A DNA stretch of 64,000 bases from Pandoraea aquatica (GCF_902459565.1 NZ_CABPSN010000001.1:1116001-1180000); one strand, 5' to 3'. Counted from the stretch's first letter, positions 8,516-16,541 are shown. Notes: a model not told the origin generated them from the sequence alone. Numbers and translations: made by a program.

Positions 8516-10276
8516 CTACCCCAGCGCCGCCCCCATCTCCCTCAGTGCCTTGCGGATGATCTTGCCGGTGACGGTCATCGGCAGCTCGGGCAGGAAAACG
8601 ACCTTACGCGGATATTCGTGCGCAGCGAGACGGTGTTTGACGAAGTCCTGTATCTCCTTCGCCAGCGCATCCGACGGCTCATGCCCTTCGCGCAGCACGA
8701 CGAACGCCTTCACGATCTCGGTACGCAGGTCGTCGGGTTCACCGACAACGGCCGCAAACTGCACAGACGGATGCCGGATCAGGCAGTCCTCGATCGGCCC
8801 GGGCCCGATGCGATAGCCAGCGCTGGTAATGACGTCATCCGAGCGTCCGGTGAACGTGATGTACCCATTCTCGTCGACAAATCCCGAATCGCCCGTGAGC
8901 AGGAAGTCGCCACGGTATTTGTCCATGGTGGCGTCCGGGTTATGCCAGTAGCCGAGGAACATGACCGGGTTGGGTCGTGCGATGGCGATGTTGCCCACGG
9001 AACCTGTGGGTAACGGCGTGCCGTCGTCATCGACGATGGTGACGTCATGCCCGCGCACGGCGCGTCCGATGGCACCGGGCAGCGCCGGGAATTCGGCGGC
9101 GCACGACGAGACGACCATGTTGCATTCCGTCTGCCCGTAGAACTCATTGATGTCGACGCCCAGATGCTCCCGTCCCCACGCCAGCAGTTCGGGGCCGAGC
9201 GACTCGCCGCCGCTCGCGACCGAGCGCAGTTGCAGCGGCCAATGGTCGCGCGGGGATGCCACGGTGCGCAGCATCTTGAGCGCGGTCGGCGGCAGGAACG
9301 TGTTGCGCACGCCGTGACGCGCCATCAGATCGAAGGCGGCCACCGGATCGAACTTTTCGAAGCGTCGCGACAGGACCGGCACACCGTGATGGAGCGCGGG
9401 CAGCAGGACGTCGAGCAGCCCGCCGATCCAGGCCCAGTCGGCGGGCGTCCAGATCAGATCGCCCTCCTGCGGGAATCCGTTGTGCGACGTCTCCACGCCC
9501 GGCAAATGCCCCAACAGCACCCGATGCGCATGCAGCGCACCCTTGGGTTTGCCCGTGGTACCGGAGGTGTAGATGATCACGGCCGGCGCGTCGGCGCGCG
9601 TCTGGACCGGTTCGAAGTGCGTATCGCGCGAGGCGATCGCCGGCCACAGTGCGAGCAATCCGTCTTCGGCAACGCCCCAGTCTTCATCATCGGCGACGTG
9701 ATGGTGCGCTTCGGGCAGGTCGTCATGGACGACGTACACGAGCCGCAGGTCGGGCAACTCGGCGCGGATGTCGTCGATCTTGCCAATGCTGGCGAGATCG
9801 GTGACGAGCACGGCTGCGCCGGAGTTTTGCAGGCGGTAGGCGAGCGCTTCCGGGCCGAATAGCGTGAATAGCGGGACGGCAATCGCGCCGAGTTTGTAGG
9901 CGGCGACATGAGCGACGAGTGTGGCGGGCGACTGCGGCAGGAAGATGCCGATGCGGTCACCGGCCTTGACGCCGTTGGCGCGCCATTCATTGGCGAGTTG
10001 ATTGGAGAGTTGTTTGAGGACGTCGAACGTGAGGCGCACGTGCGCGCCGTCTGCGCTTTCGTGGATGAGCGCGAGACGGTTGGAGCCGTCGGCCCACTTG
10101 TCGCAGACGTCGACGCCAATGTTGTAGAGCGTGGGGATCTGCCAGGTGAACGGCGCGGCAGCCGGGTTAGCGCTTGCCGCGTTTGTCGCGTTCTTGTTCG
10201 GCGCGTGGGTCACGCGCTCGCCACTGGCGTCATTTGACGTCTCTTGGGCGGGGGCACGGGAGGTGTCGGCATCCAT
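8516..10276 (-). CDS. AMP-forming acyl-CoA synthetase (medium-chain/acetyl type)
   Basis: An ANL-superfamily ligase that activates a carboxylic acid through an acyl-AMP to the CoA thioester. The motifs are complete: YTSGTTGKPKG (P-loop), NEFYGQTECN (A5), LTGDSGFVDENGYITF (A7/A8), GRSDDVITSAGYRIGP and C-terminal TGKIIRKALR with the catalytic lysine. GYRIGPGPIE resembles acetyl/medium-chain synthetases (ACSM-like) more than long-chain enzymes. I chose the ATG at 10276 (GGAGAC upstream), giving 586 residues; in-frame ATGs at 10294 and 10342 are alternatives. The first 45 residues are Ala/Asn-rich and low complexity. It stands alone. Substrate is not deducible. Confidence 0.85.
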   Translation of the reverse strand: MDADTSRAPAQETSNDASGERVTHAPNKNATNAASANPAAAPFTWQIPTLYNIGVDVCDKWADGSNRLALIHESADGAHVRLTFDVLKQLSNQLANEWRANGVKAGDRIGIFLPQSPATLVAHVAAYKLGAIAVPLFTLFGPEALAYRLQNSGAAVLVTDLASIGKIDDIRAELPDLRLVYVVHDDLPEAHHHVADDEDWGVAEDGLLALWPAIASRDTHFEPVQTRADAPAVIIYTSGTTGKPKGALHAHRVLLGHLPGVETSHNGFPQEGDLIWTPADWAWIGGLLDVLLPALHHGVPVLSRRFEKFDPVAAFDLMARHGVRNTFLPPTALKMLRTVASPRDHWPLQLRSVASGGESLGPELLAWGREHLGVDINEFYGQTECNMVVSSCAAEFPALPGAIGRAVRGHDVTIVDDDGTPLPTGSVGNIAIARPNPVMFLGYWHNPDATMDKYRGDFLLTGDSGFVDENGYITFTGRSDDVITSAGYRIGPGPIEDCLIRHPSVQFAAVVGEPDDLRTEIVKAFVVLREGHEPSDALAKEIQDFVKHRLAAHEYPRKVVFLPELPMTVTGKIIRKALREMGAALG

Positions 10277-10436
10277 GCGGTGTCTCCGGGTCATGTCTGG
10301 CCTCGCACGGTAACGCCGGGGGCGTACACCGCACGTCTTCAAGCATGATGCATGCCGGAAGATGACAAGACAAGGGGGATGGGGGGTAATCCTAGGAAAT
10401 TAGCGGGGTGTGAGGCGATTTTGGTTGCGAGAAGGC

Positions 10437-10464
10437 TTCACATGGCGGGATGTGCAGGTATAAT
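10437..10464 (+). promoter_or_regulatory. Sigma-70-type promoter for tRNA-Ser
   Basis: TTCACA (one mismatch to TTGACA), a 16-nt spacer and a perfect TATAAT at 10459-10464, about 130 bp before the tRNA. This implies a leader that is trimmed. Confidence 0.6.
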
Positions 10465-10596
10465 GCGCGCTGCCGTGCGGTACTGGCCTGCGTTGGGACG
10501 CAACGATCCCGATGCCGATTCCACCGGACCGCACGCATCTCAAGTCGTCCCCGGACGACATCCCAAGCCACGATCGAGCATCGTGCGCAACGCCCC

Positions 10597-10686
10597 GGAG
10601 GCGTGCCAGAGTGGTTTAATGGACCGGTCTTGAAAACCGGCGAAGGGGTAACCCTTCCGTGAGTTCGAATCTCACCGCCTCCGCCA
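10597..10686 (+). tRNA. tRNA-Ser (anticodon UGA)
   Basis: Ninety bases fold as a class II tRNA. The acceptor stem is GGAGGCG/CGCCTCC with discriminator G and encoded CCA (10684-10686). The anticodon stem is CCGGT/ACCGG around loop CTTGAAA, with TGA at 10631-10633. The long variable arm GAAGGGGTAACCCTTC is typical of serine tRNAs, and the T loop is TTCGAAT. The 3' half is the integration target of the adjacent island and is repeated at 12930. Confidence 0.97.
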
Positions 10687-10695
10687 GAATTTCTT
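10629..10695 (+). repeat. Left attachment repeat inside tRNA-Ser
   Basis: These 67 bp run from the anticodon loop to 9 bp beyond CCA. They match 12930-12996 at 65 of 67 positions, as a direct repeat. Integrases commonly use tRNA 3' ends, and the intact tRNA is kept on this side. Confidence 0.88.
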
Positions 10696-10800
10696 GGTTA
10701 TCACATTCAGCGACTACTAGTCGAGCCACTAGCACCTATAAATTTGGCTCATGCTGATGGAGAGTTTCCATGCTTGAAAGGTATCTAGGGAAATTCCGAT

Positions 10801-11067
10801 ATGCGTGAGCGTGTTTGCGAACTCATCAAGCATGTCTCGAACGCAGAGCGATGTTGGCGCGATATGGAGGACTTCACGGGAATTCCGTCGAAGCGATGGC
10901 AGAACGTCTCTCGAGGTCTTCAACGTCCGACGTCCGAGATGATTGAGGCAATAGGCCACGTGTGGCCCCAGTTCGCGTTCTGGCTAATAACAGGACGCAC
11001 CGACGAATCTAGTGGACATATCTCGCCCACAGCGACGCATGCGGCGCAGGACTCTGGGAAAAAATGA
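10801..11067 (+). CDS. Small phage-type DNA-binding/regulator-like protein
   Basis: An 88-residue protein whose middle (about 27-65) reads like a compact helix-turn-helix: IPSKRWQNVSRGLQRPTSEM, followed by WPQFAFWLITGRTD and GHISP. This WPxxAFWLxTGxTD...GHxxP pattern is familiar from short repressor-like proteins in prophages and islands of Burkholderiales. No catalytic motif is visible. AGGGAAA precedes the ATG at weak spacing. It is the first gene inside the island and is separated from the toxin-antitoxin pair by 266 bp. Regulation of the element is a plausible role but unproven. Confidence 0.65.
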   Translation: MRERVCELIKHVSNAERCWRDMEDFTGIPSKRWQNVSRGLQRPTSEMIEAIGHVWPQFAFWLITGRTDESSGHISPTATHAAQDSGKK

Positions 11068-11273
11068 GGAAGGCGGGGGGGGGGGTAATCGCAACAATGT
11101 GTGCCACCGAATCGATTCACTCTTCATTCCTGCCGCCCGTTGGTCCGTAGAGTCATGTTGGACTTTCCCATCTTGATGCCAATGTCCGGCCAGCTTCATA
11201 CCATAAACGGTCAGACTTCCTCCACTTGCAGATATGTTGCCTGTGATACACTTGAAAAAATGAGCATCACCAT

Positions 11274-11297
11274 ATTGATTTATTCATACAAATCAAT
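11274..11297. promoter_or_regulatory. Inverted repeat upstream of abiEi-like gene (candidate autoregulatory operator)
   Basis: Perfect 8-bp arms ATTGATTT/AAATCAAT separated by 8 nt, 37-60 bp before the antitoxin ATG in an AT-rich tract. Characterised AbiEi antitoxins bind inverted repeats at their own promoter, which makes this a natural candidate. TTGAAA at 11252 may be a -35 box, with TTGATT (inside the repeat) as a weak -10 at 17 nt. Confidence 0.5.
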
Positions 11298-11333
11298 AAA
11301 TTACAGCATCAACCGCAGCAAGAGGAGAGCACC

Positions 11334-11750
11334 ATGAACTTGAAAGACAAACTGACATCGTCGCTTCGCAAGCGTAGGTCGGACGTCTTCTTGCGTGCCG
11401 ACTTCGCAGGGCTGGGCAGCGAAGCCCAACTCAGCCGCGCGCTGCGAGAGCTCGTTGACGCCGGGACAATAGTCAAGCTTGGCGTCGGCGTGTATGCCAA
11501 GGCCAAACCCAGCGCGCTGTCCGGCAAACCAATCCCCGTGCGCCCGGTCGAAGTGCTCGCACCGCAGGTCTTCAAGCGGCTCGGTGTTAAGACATATCCG
11601 AGCCGGTTAGTCGCTGCCTACAACGCAGGCGCCACTACACAGTTGCCCGCGAACGTTGTCATCAACACCGGTAACCGCCGAATTGCTCGCAAACTTGGGT
11701 TCGGTCGGCAATTTATTCAGTATGAGAATAATTTCGAAAGCGCAATTTGA
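11334..11750 (+). CDS. AbiEi-like antitoxin / transcriptional regulator (DUF6088-type)
   Basis: A 138-residue protein with an N-terminal winged helix. RADFAGLGSEAQLSRALRELVDAGTIVKLGVGVYAKA (about 22-60) contains the recognition helix and the wing. It then has VLAPQVFKRLGVKTYPS and the short C-terminal region INTGNRRIARKLGF. It is much shorter than the classic streptococcal AbiEi (about 275), matching the short form usually paired with AbiEii. GAGGAGAG provides a strong ribosome-binding site. The last 29 bp overlap the toxin gene, indicating translational coupling. The expected role is neutralising the toxin and repressing its own promoter. Confidence 0.82.
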   Translation: MNLKDKLTSSLRKRRSDVFLRADFAGLGSEAQLSRALRELVDAGTIVKLGVGVYAKAKPSALSGKPIPVRPVEVLAPQVFKRLGVKTYPSRLVAAYNAGATTQLPANVVINTGNRRIARKLGFGRQFIQYENNFESAI

Positions 11751-12693
11751 ACTAATCGACGCATTAGTCGCTGAAGAAGATCTCGGCGGTATCTCAGCAG
11801 CGATCTTAGAGAAGGACATTCACGTTACCGACACGCTGCGCGCTCTGGCATCGCTGGAGCATAAGAACACTCGGTTGGTGTTCTGCGGTGGCACCAGCCT
11901 TTCGAAGGCACATCGTCTGATTCACCGGATGTCCGAAGACATCGACCTGAAGGTCGTGCTCTCGCCGGACACCGCACTTTCTCAAAATCAACTAAAAACG
12001 CATCTTTCAGCGCTGAAGAAGCAAGTGGCTGACTGCTTACACAAGTTAGGTTTTGCAGAAATCGCAGGTGAGGCAACAGCGCGAAACGCCAACAGGTACT
12101 TCGCCAGTGGTTGGCTGTACAAGGAGCAGTACGCTACCAATACCAGCCTGCGCCCGCACCTGAAACTCGAATTTACGACTCGAACGCCGTATTTCGCAAC
12201 GTCCGAGCAGCCCCTCGGATATCTCGCCTATCAGTTGGCGAACAGAGACGCATCGGAGTTCACGATGTCGTGTGTGGCTATCGAAGAAACGCTAGCGGAA
12301 AAGGTCCTTTCGTTCCTCCGTCGATTTGCCGAGCATCGCGCTGAGAAGAGAAACGATTGGGACGACGCATTAGTCCGCCACATCTATGATGTGTGGTGCA
12401 TCGTCAAAGAGGAACAAGCCGTGGCCCACCGAGCGGCCGAGCACTTCAATGACTTGGTTGCGTTTGATCAGGGCGAATTCACGCGTCACAAAGAGTTTTG
12501 CGAAGATCCCGCCGCGTGCATGAGCGTCGCATTGGAGGCGATTGGCAACGACAAGCAGACGGCCGAAGAATACGCGACGAAGCTCATCCCTCTGATCTAT
12601 GGGAACGACAAACCGACCTTCGTCGAGGCATTCGGCGTATTCAAAGGTGTTGGGCAGAAGCTACTCAACACGATACCGCGCGCACACGTTTAA
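11722..12693 (+). CDS. AbiEii/AbiGii-type nucleotidyltransferase toxin
   Basis: A 323-residue type IV toxin of the nucleotidyltransferase superfamily. The catalytic block FCGGTSLSKAHRLIHRMSED continues into IDLKV: GGTSL at about 56-60 binds the nucleotide, and Asp73 and Asp75 form the metal-binding DxD pair. A later IEETLAEKVLSFLRR segment matches the conserved third motif with lysine. AbiEii proteins bind GTP or transfer nucleotides to block growth during phage infection. I chose the ATG at 11722 because it gives the family's start and the usual short overlap with the antitoxin; the frame is open from 11656. A terminator follows. Codon use is less GC-biased than the housekeeping genes. Confidence 0.88.
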   Translation: MRIISKAQFELIDALVAEEDLGGISAAILEKDIHVTDTLRALASLEHKNTRLVFCGGTSLSKAHRLIHRMSEDIDLKVVLSPDTALSQNQLKTHLSALKKQVADCLHKLGFAEIAGEATARNANRYFASGWLYKEQYATNTSLRPHLKLEFTTRTPYFATSEQPLGYLAYQLANRDASEFTMSCVAIEETLAEKVLSFLRRFAEHRAEKRNDWDDALVRHIYDVWCIVKEEQAVAHRAAEHFNDLVAFDQGEFTRHKEFCEDPAACMSVALEAIGNDKQTAEEYATKLIPLIYGNDKPTFVEAFGVFKGVGQKLLNTIPRAHV

Positions 12694-12729
12694 GGTGACG
12701 CCGCATCTTTCATGTGCGTCGACAAAGCT

Positions 12730-12752
12730 AAGGGGACTTCGATCCCCTTTTT
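12730..12752 (+). terminator. Terminator after the AbiEii toxin gene
   Basis: A 7-bp stem AAGGGGA/TCCCCTT with loop CTTCGA followed by T residues, 37 bp after the toxin stop. Confidence 0.7.
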
Positions 12753-12929
12753 GACGTCCAGCACTCTTAGAAAAGGACGTCCCGGTTGCCCCTCGAACAT
12801 CAACAATCCCTGCTCCGCAACGCCCTCCCCACTTCCAATAACCACGCGGGTTTCCGGCCGATCACATCCCGCCCACCTCGAAGCAAAATCCAACCTAACC
12901 AACGGTTTCACAACGATTTCCCAGCCAGA

Positions 12930-12996
12930 CTTGAAAACCGGTGAAGGGGTAACCCTTCCGTGAGCTCGAATCTCACCGCCTCCGCCAGAATTTCTT
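12930..12996 (+). repeat. Right attachment repeat (tRNA-Ser 3' fragment)
   Basis: Direct copy of 10629-10695 with two substitutions (C to T after the first 12 bases, and T to C just before the T-loop). It lacks the tRNA 5' half and so is not a functional tRNA. The 362-bp gap 12694-13055 holds only the terminator, this repeat and no convincing gene. Confidence 0.88.
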
Positions 12997-13055
12997 CATT
13001 GCTCGATAGCGATCACCGACATTGCGAACCACGCTCAGTTGAGCAACATCGCTCC

Positions 13056-13970
13056 TCAAAGCGTCGTCGGATTCCCATTCCGATCCAGCTCAAACACTTT
13101 GTGCTGCGCCATGCGCTTTATCAGCCAATTGCAGGCCGGGCCCATGACATGGGCTTTGGCCCACACCAAGTCCACGCCAACATGCCAGTCGGTATGGGGA
13201 TACGCCGACAATTGCAGTTCCACGAATTCGCCGCGCTCCAGCCCGTGCCGGATCATCTGACGTGGTAGCGTCGTCCAGCCAAGCCCTGCCCGCATCATCT
13301 CTAGCAACGCCAGAAAACTATCTGCCTGCCATACGCGTGTCGCCTCTAGATACTCAGTACTCGGCAGCGTCTCCCCATGCGCACTGAAGATCAGTCGACG
13401 ATGCTGTCGGAGCACGCTGAAGTCCACGCGCGCCTCCCGCGCCAGCGGATGCTCACGGCTGACCACGTGGATTAGCGTCAGTTTGCCCATCTGCGTGAAC
13501 GAGAAGTCGCGCGAATAACGCGGCTTCGCGAAGCCGATGCCGAAATCGGCGGTGCCGTCCCCCACCAGTGTCGTCACGTCGCCATGCACCGGATGCCGTA
13601 TGTCGAGATCGACGTACGGAAACGCTTCCGCAAAGTCGGTCAACGGTGCCATCAACGTGTTGTGCGGCACCTCGATCGCCAGCGTCAGTTTTCGCTCCAC
13701 GTCCTCCCCAAGCGCATTCGCATGCGCGTCGAGCGCAAGGCACCGCTCAAGTATCAACTCCGCCTCGCGAAGCAGCTTTCGGCCAGCGTCGGTTAGCCCG
13801 GGGATTCGACTCGTGCGGTCGAACAGCGCGACGCCAAGATCGATCTCGAGGTTGGCAATCGCCGTACTGACGGTCGACTGCGTCTTGCCAAGATGCCGGG
13901 CCGCCGCGGAAAACGAGCCCGCATTCGCCACGGCGGCAAACGTCTCCAGCTGCTCCAACGAATAGCGCAT
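13056..13970 (-). CDS. LysR family transcriptional regulator (purine locus)
   Basis: A 304-residue LysR-type regulator. The N-terminal winged helix is standard: LEQLETFAAVANAGSFSAAARHLGKTQSTVSTAIANLE, about residues 5-42. The following effector domain has the usual two-lobed periplasmic-binding fold (LTLAIEVPHNTLMAPL, DFGIGFAKPRY, LLEMMRAGLGWTTLP). It is divergent from the NCS2 permease gene with 181 bp between them, containing a perfect inverted repeat. It therefore probably controls 14152-17429 in response to a purine-related ligand. It is convergent with nothing; the island end lies 60 bp downstream. Confidence 0.9.
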   Translation of the reverse strand: MRYSLEQLETFAAVANAGSFSAAARHLGKTQSTVSTAIANLEIDLGVALFDRTSRIPGLTDAGRKLLREAELILERCLALDAHANALGEDVERKLTLAIEVPHNTLMAPLTDFAEAFPYVDLDIRHPVHGDVTTLVGDGTADFGIGFAKPRYSRDFSFTQMGKLTLIHVVSREHPLAREARVDFSVLRQHRRLIFSAHGETLPSTEYLEATRVWQADSFLALLEMMRAGLGWTTLPRQMIRHGLERGEFVELQLSAYPHTDWHVGVDLVWAKAHVMGPACNWLIKRMAQHKVFELDRNGNPTTL

Positions 13971-13997
13971 TTCGCCCCCTCCGAACTATTGAAAATT

Positions 13998-14024
13998 TCG
14001 ATGGTTACCAACTTTTACCATCGA
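13998..14024. promoter_or_regulatory. Inverted repeat between LysR gene and permease gene
   Basis: Perfect arms TCGATGGT/ACCATCGA with an 11-nt spacer, containing a T-N11-A-like core, 28 bp before the LysR start. This is the expected form of a LysR recognition site. Confidence 0.55.
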
Positions 14025-14151
14025 TAAGAACGACCGATTATGTGCCACCGACGAACGCCGCGTAAAGCAGAAAGGAAGGCTGAAAGAAAGCGGCGGAACG
14101 CGCACGAGAAGCGCGTCGGACACGACAAATCCCGGAGGAAGGAGACACCTC

Positions 14152-15504
14152 ATGAAAGACACGCAAGCGACCCATCCGGTCGACGAAGTGCTGCCATTGC
14201 GGCAACTGTTGAGCTATGGCCTGCAACACGTACTGGTGATGTACGCAGGCGCGATTGCCGTTCCCTTGATTCTTGGGAGCGCATTGGGCCTGACGTCGCA
14301 ACAGATGGTCTTGCTCATCAACGCCAACCTGCTGACGTCCGGGATCGCCACGCTGATTCAGACGATCGGCGTCTGGAAGTTCGGTGCGCGCCTGCCCCTG
14401 ATCCAGGGCTGCTCGTTCATCGCCATCGCCCCCATGATCATGATCGGCAAGCAATACGGCATCGATCATGTGTTCGGCGCGGTCATCGCCAGTGGGGCGG
14501 CAACGATTGCCATCGCCCCCATTTTCAGCCGTCTGCTGCGCCTATTCCCACCCGTCGTCATCGGTAGCCTGATCACGATCATCGGGGTGTCGCTGATGCC
14601 AGCGGCAGCCATCTGGCTGGGCGGCGGCAATCCCGGCGACGCGAGCTTCGGCGCGGCATACAATCTGCTGCTCGGACTGGCGACGGTGGTCATCACACTC
14701 GTCGTCTACGCCCGTTTCACCGGCTTCATCGCCAACTTGTCGGTGCTGATCGGCCTGATCGCCGGTACCGCACTGGCGGCGGCTTTCGGCCTCACGCACT
14801 TCGACGACGTCGGCCGCGCCGCCTGGTTCGAACTCAGTCCGCCCTTCGCCTTCGGTCCGCCAAGCTTTGCGCTCACACCGATCCTGGTCATGACGCTCGC
14901 GATGCTGGTCATCATGGCCGAGACCACCGGGAACGTACTGGCCATCGGCACCATCATCGGGCGACCGTCTTCGCAACGCACCCTTGGCGACGCATTTCGT
15001 GCCGACGGGCTGTCAACGGTGTTGGGTGGCGTCTTCAACAGCTTTCCGTACAACGCCTTCACCCAGAATACCGGCCTGATCGCGCTGTCGAATGTGAAAA
15101 GCCGCTACGTCGTCGCGGCCGCCGGGGCCATCATGGTCCTGATGGGCCTGTTCCCCAAACTCGGGGCCCTGATCGCCTGCGTGCCTCGCCCCGTACTCGG
15201 TGGCTGCGCAATCGTGATGTTCGGCATGACCACCGTGGCCGGCATTCAGGAGCTCACGCGCGTGCGTTTCGACGGCACCCGCAATGCCATCGTCGTCGCC
15301 GTCTCGGTCAGCGTCGGTGTGCTGCCGATGTCGTTTCCTGCCCTCTTCGAGCATGTCCACGGTCCGCTGAAGCTCGTACTCGACAGCGGCATCTTTCTCG
15401 GCGCGATCACCGCTATCACGCTCAACCTCCTGCTCAACCGGCATCAGCACGCCCCTCACGCCGAGTCGTCCGGTCTCCCTATCGCGGAAGCGGAAACGCC
15501 CTGA
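14152..15504 (+). CDS. NCS2-family nucleobase/xanthine-uracil permease
   Basis: A 450-residue inner-membrane symporter of the nucleobase-ascorbate (NAT/NCS2) family that imports purines with protons. About 12-14 hydrophobic segments are visible. NAT hallmarks include QHVLVMYAGAIAVPLI in TM1, the MAETTGNVLAIG region (acidic substrate residue) in TM8, and FNSFPYNAFTQNTGLIAL in the TM10 signature. In the last, the consensus Thr is replaced by Ser (QNTGLIALSNVKSR). GGAGGAAGGAG is an excellent ribosome-binding site. With the downstream deaminase and hydroxyisourate-hydrolase-like genes, a purine such as guanine, xanthine or urate is the likely substrate. Confidence 0.9.
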   Translation: MKDTQATHPVDEVLPLRQLLSYGLQHVLVMYAGAIAVPLILGSALGLTSQQMVLLINANLLTSGIATLIQTIGVWKFGARLPLIQGCSFIAIAPMIMIGKQYGIDHVFGAVIASGAATIAIAPIFSRLLRLFPPVVIGSLITIIGVSLMPAAAIWLGGGNPGDASFGAAYNLLLGLATVVITLVVYARFTGFIANLSVLIGLIAGTALAAAFGLTHFDDVGRAAWFELSPPFAFGPPSFALTPILVMTLAMLVIMAETTGNVLAIGTIIGRPSSQRTLGDAFRADGLSTVLGGVFNSFPYNAFTQNTGLIALSNVKSRYVVAAAGAIMVLMGLFPKLGALIACVPRPVLGGCAIVMFGMTTVAGIQELTRVRFDGTRNAIVVAVSVSVGVLPMSFPALFEHVHGPLKLVLDSGIFLGAITAITLNLLLNRHQHAPHAESSGLPIAEAETP

Positions 15505-15597
15505 CGCCAGCACCTGCCCCAATTCAGCAATTTTTCTCTTTATCGCGGCAATCACGCATTGCCGCGCCCCTTTCATCCACACGACAAGGAGTCATTC

Positions 15598-16107
15598 ATG
15601 AACGTACGTCACCCGGCTGTTGCCGCCACGCTGTCCGAGCAAGACATGGCGCTGCTGCGTCAAGCCATCGCTTTGGCCGAAGCGTCGCGCGAGCGCGGCC
15701 GTCATCCGTTCGGTGCGCTGGTGGCCGACGAGCACGGCAACGTCATCGTCACCGCAGGCAACAACTCGATGCCGCCGGAAGGCGACCCCACACAGCACGC
15801 CGAGCTGGTCGCCGCCGCAGCCGCCGCCAAACTGCTGTCGCCCGAGGCACTCGCGCGCTGCACGCTGTACACAAGCGCCGAGCCGTGCTGCATGTGTTCC
15901 GGGGCGATCTACTGGTGCAACATCGGACGTGTGGTCTACGCCCTGTCGGAGCACAAGCTGCTGGGACTGACCGGTGACCACCCGGAAAACCCCACCTTCT
16001 CGCTGCCCTGCCGCGAAGTCTTCGTGCGCGGACAACGTCCGGTCGAAGTGATCGGCCCGCTGATCGAGGACGAAGCCGCCGGCTCCCACGTCGGCTTCTG
16101 GGGATAA
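15598..16107 (+). CDS. CDA-superfamily nucleobase deaminase (guanine-deaminase-like)
   Basis: A 169-residue zinc-dependent deaminase. Zinc and catalytic residues are seen in HAELVAAAAAA (His, Glu) and EPCCMCSGAIYWCNIGRVVYA (two Cys). EPCxMCxGAIYW is close to the bacterial small guanine deaminases, so guanine to xanthine is my best guess; tRNA adenosine deaminases have a different second half. The start at 15598 follows AAGGAG at the right distance; the frame is open further upstream. The gene lies 93 bp after the permease and 3 bp before the next gene, in line with one operon. Substrate is inferred from family and context. Confidence 0.82.
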   Translation: MNVRHPAVAATLSEQDMALLRQAIALAEASRERGRHPFGALVADEHGNVIVTAGNNSMPPEGDPTQHAELVAAAAAAKLLSPEALARCTLYTSAEPCCMCSGAIYWCNIGRVVYALSEHKLLGLTGDHPENPTFSLPCREVFVRGQRPVEVIGPLIEDEAAGSHVGFWG

Positions 16108-16110
16108 GCG

Positions 16111-16473
16111 ATGGAGATGCACGGCATTTCGGTGCATGTCGTCGACGTGTCGCGCGGCCTGGTGGCGCAGGGACTCGCCGTCCGTCTGGAGCACCTGAGC
16201 ACCCACGGACGCATCGTGCTCATCGCCAGTCGAATCGGTGCACGCGGCACGCTGGAAGAACTCGACGATCTCAAGTCGCAATGCGTGCCCGGCACTTATG
16301 AAGCGACGTTCAGCGTCGGGGACTACTACCGGCGCGCGGGCGTCTCGATGCCCACCGTGCCGTTTCTCGACGAAGTGCCTTACCGCTTCGGACTCGCCGA
16401 CAGCGGCCAGCACTATCACCTGCCATTCAAGATGACCCCGTGGGGCTTTTCCTGCTTCCGTGGCGGTGCCTGA
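16111..16473 (+). CDS. 5-hydroxyisourate hydrolase-like (transthyretin-like) protein with altered C-terminus
   Basis: A 120-residue transthyretin-fold protein. HIU hydrolase converts 5-hydroxyisourate, the product of urate oxidation, to OHCU. The family pattern is visible: ISVHVVDVSRGLVAQGLAV (first catalytic His at residue 9), GTYEATFSVGDYYRR, PFLDEVPYRFGLAD and HYHLPFKMTPWGFSCFRGG. The enzyme's diagnostic C-terminal YRGS is FRGG followed by Ala here, and the usual LLLSP before it is PFKMTP. Activity could therefore differ. It starts 3 bp after the deaminase stop, so it is co-translated with it. Confidence 0.82.
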   Translation: MEMHGISVHVVDVSRGLVAQGLAVRLEHLSTHGRIVLIASRIGARGTLEELDDLKSQCVPGTYEATFSVGDYYRRAGVSMPTVPFLDEVPYRFGLADSGQHYHLPFKMTPWGFSCFRGGA

Positions 16474-16541
16474 ACGGTGCCTGAGCGACGTCTGCGCATC
16501 AACCGCGAACGTCAAACAAGAACAAATCAGAGGAGACAAAC

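Larger units (their letters stand above)
10696..12996. mobile_element. 2.3 kb mini-island inserted at tRNA-Ser, carrying an AbiE-type system
   Basis: The segment lies between an intact tRNA-Ser and a second copy of its last 58 tRNA bases plus 9 flanking bases. It holds three convincing genes: a small regulator-like protein, an AbiEi-like antitoxin and an AbiEii toxin. Parts, especially 11220-11310, are visibly more AT-rich than the flanks. No integrase, excisionase or replication gene is present. It is therefore either the remnant of a larger element or a non-autonomous cargo unit mobilised by an integrase elsewhere. Boundaries are seen directly; mobility is inferred. Confidence 0.8.

Noticed and set aside
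12712-12963. 83-residue frame running into the right attachment repeat
   Set aside because: It spans a terminator hairpin and the tRNA fragment, starts without a ribosome-binding site and resembles no protein.
12930-12986. Possible second tRNA-Ser
   Set aside because: Only the 3' part from the anticodon loop is present; the acceptor 5' strand and D arm are missing, so it is an attachment repeat.
14025-14151. Purine riboswitch before the NCS2 permease gene
   Set aside because: No conserved three-way junction pattern is visible and such riboswitches are not expected in betaproteobacteria.
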